Origin: Methylophilaceae bacterium
GTDB lineage: Bacteria; Pseudomonadota; Gammaproteobacteria; Burkholderiales; Methylophilaceae
Assembly (NCBI GenBank): GCA_006844635.1
Contig: SPJO01000022.1
Location: forward strand, 1-7,347
Length of the DNA: 7,347 bases
Direction of reading: 5' to 3'
The notes beneath the pieces are model-generated. The model searched no databases. It was not told where the DNA came from and saw only the letters and a program-made list of their open reading frames with translations. Shown here piece after piece: positions 5,652 through 7,347 of the stretch (position 1 is the stretch's first letter; each line of letters starts with the position of its first letter). The position numbers and the translations under genes are program-made.

Positions 5652-5657
5652 TATAAA
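5652..5657 (+). promoter_or_regulatory. possible -10 element for yebC-ruvC-ruvA
   Basis: TATAAA matches five of six -10 consensus bases. The -35 region 17 bases upstream (TGATCA, 5629-5634) is poor. Transcription starting about 7 bases downstream would begin at the left arm of the inverted repeat at 5663-5696, placing a hairpin at the very 5' end of the mRNA. Confidence 0.3.
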
Positions 5658-5662
5658 GTACG

Positions 5663-5696
5663 GTTCACTTTTCATAGGAGGGTCTTTATAGTGAAC
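5663..5696 (+). promoter_or_regulatory. inverted repeat enclosing a perfect Shine-Dalgarno in the yebC leader
   Basis: GTTCACT (5663-5669) and AGTGAAC (5690-5696) are perfect inverted copies with a 20-base loop. The loop contains AGGAGGG (5676-5682), the best ribosome binding site on the plus strand of this window, yet it is 58 bases away from the yebC start. The right arm contains a GTG codon placed 8 bases after the site. The arrangement resembles a translation-controlled leader, but a role is inferred only from layout. Confidence 0.4.
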
Positions 5697-5717
5697 ATGT
5701 TAGAATTTAGCTTTTAG
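5691..5717 (+). CDS. possible 8-codon leader peptide upstream of yebC
   Basis: A GTG start at 5691 preceded by AGGAGGG with an 8-base spacer opens a frame reading MNMLEFSF, closed by TAG at 5715-5717. It ends 23 bases before the yebC ATG. Its start codon lies in the right arm of the inverted repeat, so folding would hide the start. There is no run of a single amino acid as in classical attenuator peptides. It could be a leader peptide or the relic of a lost start. Existence as a translated peptide is unproven. Confidence 0.3.
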   Translation: MNMLEFSF

Positions 5718-5740
5718 AGACATAGTTTAAGGTACGTGAT

Positions 5741-6469
5741 ATGGCAGGGCATAGTAAATGGGCAAATATTCAACATCGCAAAGGACGCCAAGATGCGAAG
5801 CGCGGTAAGATTTTTAGCAAGCTGATTAAAGAGATTACGGTTGCAGCACGCATGAGTGGTGGCGACCCAGCGATGAACCCAAGGCTACGTGCAGCGATTG
5901 CAGCAGCAAAAGATGAGAATATGCCATCAGACAACATCACGCGCGCTATTAAAAAAGGCACGGGTGACTTGGATGGCGTGAACTATGAAGAAGTGCGTTA
6001 TGAGGGCTATGGTATTAGCGGTGCTGCGATTATTATTGACTGTTTAACGGATAATAAACAGCGGGCAGTCTCTGATGTGCGTTATGCGTTAACCAAAAAT
6101 GGCGGTAATTTAGGTACAGATGGTTCAGTCGCTTTTATGTTTAAACATTGTGGCAGTATCGTGTTTGAACCAGGTGTTTCCGAAGATGATGTGATGGAAG
6201 TTGCTTTAGAGGCTGGCGCTGAAGATATTGTGACGGATGAAGATGGTAGTATTGAAGTGATTACCGCACCGGGTGATTTTTTAGCTGTGCGTGAAGCGCT
6301 TGAGGCTGCTGAATTTAAGCCGGCCATGGCAGAAGTAACGATGAAGCCAGATAACGAAATTGAGTTTGCTGGTGATGATGCAGCGAAAATGCAAAAAATA
6401 TTAGATACTTTGGAAGACTTAGACGACGTGCAAGATGTGTATAGCAATGCCGTCATTCAGCAGGGTTAA
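5741..6469 (+). CDS. yebC: YebC/PmpR/TACO1 family protein
   Basis: This cytoplasmic protein of 242 residues (E. coli YebC has 246) has the hallmark N-terminus MAGHSKWANIQHRKGRQDAKRGKIFSKL and the conserved GGDPAMNPRLRAAIAAAKDENMPSDNITRAI stretch (40-70). YEGYG (87-91) and NGGNLGTDGSVAFMF (119-133) follow, and then the acidic domain 2/3 (SEDDVMEVALEAGAEDI). The family was long annotated as a DNA-binding regulator. More recent work on bacterial members and mitochondrial TACO1 points to a translation factor that helps ribosomes through proline-rich stretches (recalled, not shown here). The ATG is preceded by TAAGG (5728-5732) with an 8-base spacer. It heads a yebC-ruvC-ruvA cluster, a widely conserved order, with 27 bases to ruvC. 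Confidence 0.97.
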   Translation: MAGHSKWANIQHRKGRQDAKRGKIFSKLIKEITVAARMSGGDPAMNPRLRAAIAAAKDENMPSDNITRAIKKGTGDLDGVNYEEVRYEGYGISGAAIIIDCLTDNKQRAVSDVRYALTKNGGNLGTDGSVAFMFKHCGSIVFEPGVSEDDVMEVALEAGAEDIVTDEDGSIEVITAPGDFLAVREALEAAEFKPAMAEVTMKPDNEIEFAGDDAAKMQKILDTLEDLDDVQDVYSNAVIQQG

Positions 6470-6472
6470 TGA

Positions 6473-6482
6473 GCTTATAAGC
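6473..6482. repeat. 10-base palindrome between yebC and ruvC
   Basis: GCTTATAAGC is a perfect palindrome lying three bases after the yebC stop codon. It is too short and lacks a loop for a terminator. It could be a protein-binding half-site pair or chance. Confidence 0.3.
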
Positions 6483-6496
6483 GAAGCGTTGATATT

Positions 6497-7045
6497 GTGG
6501 AAAGCATTAAAATTCTTGGTATCGACCCGGGTTTGCGTTTAACTGGTTTTGGCGTCATTGAAAAAGTCGGTGAGAAAGTCAGCTATGTTGCCAGTGGTAT
6601 TATTAAAACAGCGCCCGGAAAGAAAACAGATAGAGAAGAGTTGCCAGCGCGCCTAAAAATTATTTTAGATGGTTTGTTTGAAGTCATCGATACCTATCAG
6701 CCAACGCAAGTGGCCATTGAAAAAGTCTTTGTGAATGTCAATCCGCAGTCGACATTGTTATTAGGTCAAGCACGTGGTGCTGCGATTAGCGCGGCAGTGC
6801 TACGAGATTTATCAGTGGCTGAATATACAGCGTTGCAAGTGAAACAATCTGTTGTGGGTAATGGCCACGCGAAAAAAGATCAAGTACAAGAAATGGTCAA
6901 GCGGCTACTCTCACTGCCAGCAACGCCAAGTGAAGATTCTGCGGATGCCTTGGCTTGTGCGATTTGTCATGTGCATGGTGGGCAAGGCTTAGGCAAACTG
7001 GCCACGGCCGGTTTCCGGGTTAAAAAAGGACGTTTAATAGGATAG
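6497..7045 (+). CDS. ruvC: Holliday junction resolvase RuvC, GTG start
   Basis: This endonuclease symmetrically cuts four-way DNA junctions moved by RuvAB, finishing recombinational repair. It has 182 residues (E. coli 173). The RNase H-like core begins with ILGIDPGLRLTGFGV (6-20). The catalytic acidic residues D10, E75 (in QVAIEKVF), D147 and D150 (in EDSADALA) correspond to E. coli D7, E66, D138 and D141. STLLLGQARGAA (85-96) and LQVKQSVVGNGHAKKDQVQ (113-131) are also typical. A few extra residues lie in the loop at about 38-50 (TAPGKKTDREELP), which accounts for part of the greater length. An in-frame TGA at 6470 and the absence of a nearby ATG make the GTG at 6497 the natural start, but the Shine-Dalgarno before it is weak. 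That suggests translation coupled to yebC. It is followed by ruvA after 2 bases. Confidence 0.97.
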   Translation: MESIKILGIDPGLRLTGFGVIEKVGEKVSYVASGIIKTAPGKKTDREELPARLKIILDGLFEVIDTYQPTQVAIEKVFVNVNPQSTLLLGQARGAAISAAVLRDLSVAEYTALQVKQSVVGNGHAKKDQVQEMVKRLLSLPATPSEDSADALACAICHVHGGQGLGKLATAGFRVKKGRLIG

Positions 7046-7047
7046 AT

Positions 7048-7347
7048 ATGATTGCATGCCTGAATGGATTGTTGCTTGAAAAAGCGCCACCTTATATTGT
7101 GCTTGATTGCGCTGGTGTTGGTTATGAGTTAGAAGTGCCGATGAGTACCTTATACCAATTGCCAGAGCTAGGCGAAAAGCTGATGCTCCTGACGCATATG
7201 GTCGTGCGTGAAGATGCGCAACTGCTTTATGGTTTTGCTACCAAGCAAGAAAAAGACACATTCCGCCAACTATTAAAAGTGAATGGCATTGGCGCAAAGT
7301 CAGCCTTAGCTATTTTAAGTGGCGTCTCTATTGACGATTTAACAGAG
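7048..7347 (+). CDS. ruvA: Holliday junction DNA helicase subunit RuvA, 5' part (3' end outside window)
   Basis: RuvA tetramers bind Holliday junctions and recruit the RuvB motor for branch migration. The frame opens with ATG at 7048, two bases after the ruvC stop, with AGGA (7039-7042) 5 bases upstream. It stays open for 100 codons to the window end, about half of a normal RuvA (about 190-205 residues). Domain I, the OB fold, covers about residues 1-64 (MIACLNGLLLEK, DCAGVGYELEVPMST, LTHMVVREDAQLLYGF). The first helix-hairpin-helix of domain II is visible as LLKVNGIGAKSALAILSG (75-92). The near overlap with ruvC indicates tight co-translation, and ruvB is expected next outside the window. 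Confidence 0.96.
   Translation, partial: MIACLNGLLLEKAPPYIVLDCAGVGYELEVPMSTLYQLPELGEKLMLLTHMVVREDAQLLYGFATKQEKDTFRQLLKVNGIGAKSALAILSGVSIDDLTE

Noticed and set aside
6082..6456. Long minus-strand open frame inside yebC
   Set aside because: It lies antisense to conserved YebC text. The serine/alanine-rich, low-complexity product is a codon-bias artefact.

Overview
The window reads as a chromosomal housekeeping segment from a low-to-mid GC proteobacterium. The wording of several proteins looks betaproteobacterial to me: RuvC with 'VEKVFVNVNPQSTLLLGQARGAA'-type text, Apt with 'IDKIAGIEARGF', the DUF502 tail, and an AspRS with HRRRDHGG. Together with the moderate GC and a SoxYZ-like carrier of the kind known from methylotrophs, the best guess is a Methylophilaceae-like methylotroph (Methylotenera/Methylophilus type). 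That assignment comes from remembered family sequences, not a search.

Layout. Left (1-2366, + strand): the 3' part of a DUF502 membrane-protein gene, then complete aspS, closed by a strong hairpin terminator. Middle-left (2367-2986): an AT-rich stretch holding one unrecognised three-helix membrane protein. It sits directly against apt, whose only usable start is a TTG. Middle (2987-3991): apt and a small VOC/glyoxalase-fold metalloprotein. Middle-right (3992-5038): a 161-base gap and a secreted, fused SoxY-SoxZ-like sulfur carrier, ending at a near-perfect bidirectional terminator. Right: a two-CBS-domain protein on the minus strand, a 252-base divergent control region, and then yebC-ruvC-ruvA on the plus strand. 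ruvA runs off the window end.

The genes do not form one pathway. aspS and yebC serve translation, apt serves purine salvage, and ruvC/ruvA serve Holliday-junction processing. The CBS protein is probably an adenylate-sensing module. The SoxYZ fusion is periplasmic and may serve quinoprotein or sulfur chemistry.

I do not see a clear novel multi-gene system. The items most worth a second look are the AT-rich orphan next to the apt start, the SoxYZ fusion without visible partners, and a hairpin containing a perfect Shine-Dalgarno and an 8-codon reading frame ahead of yebC.
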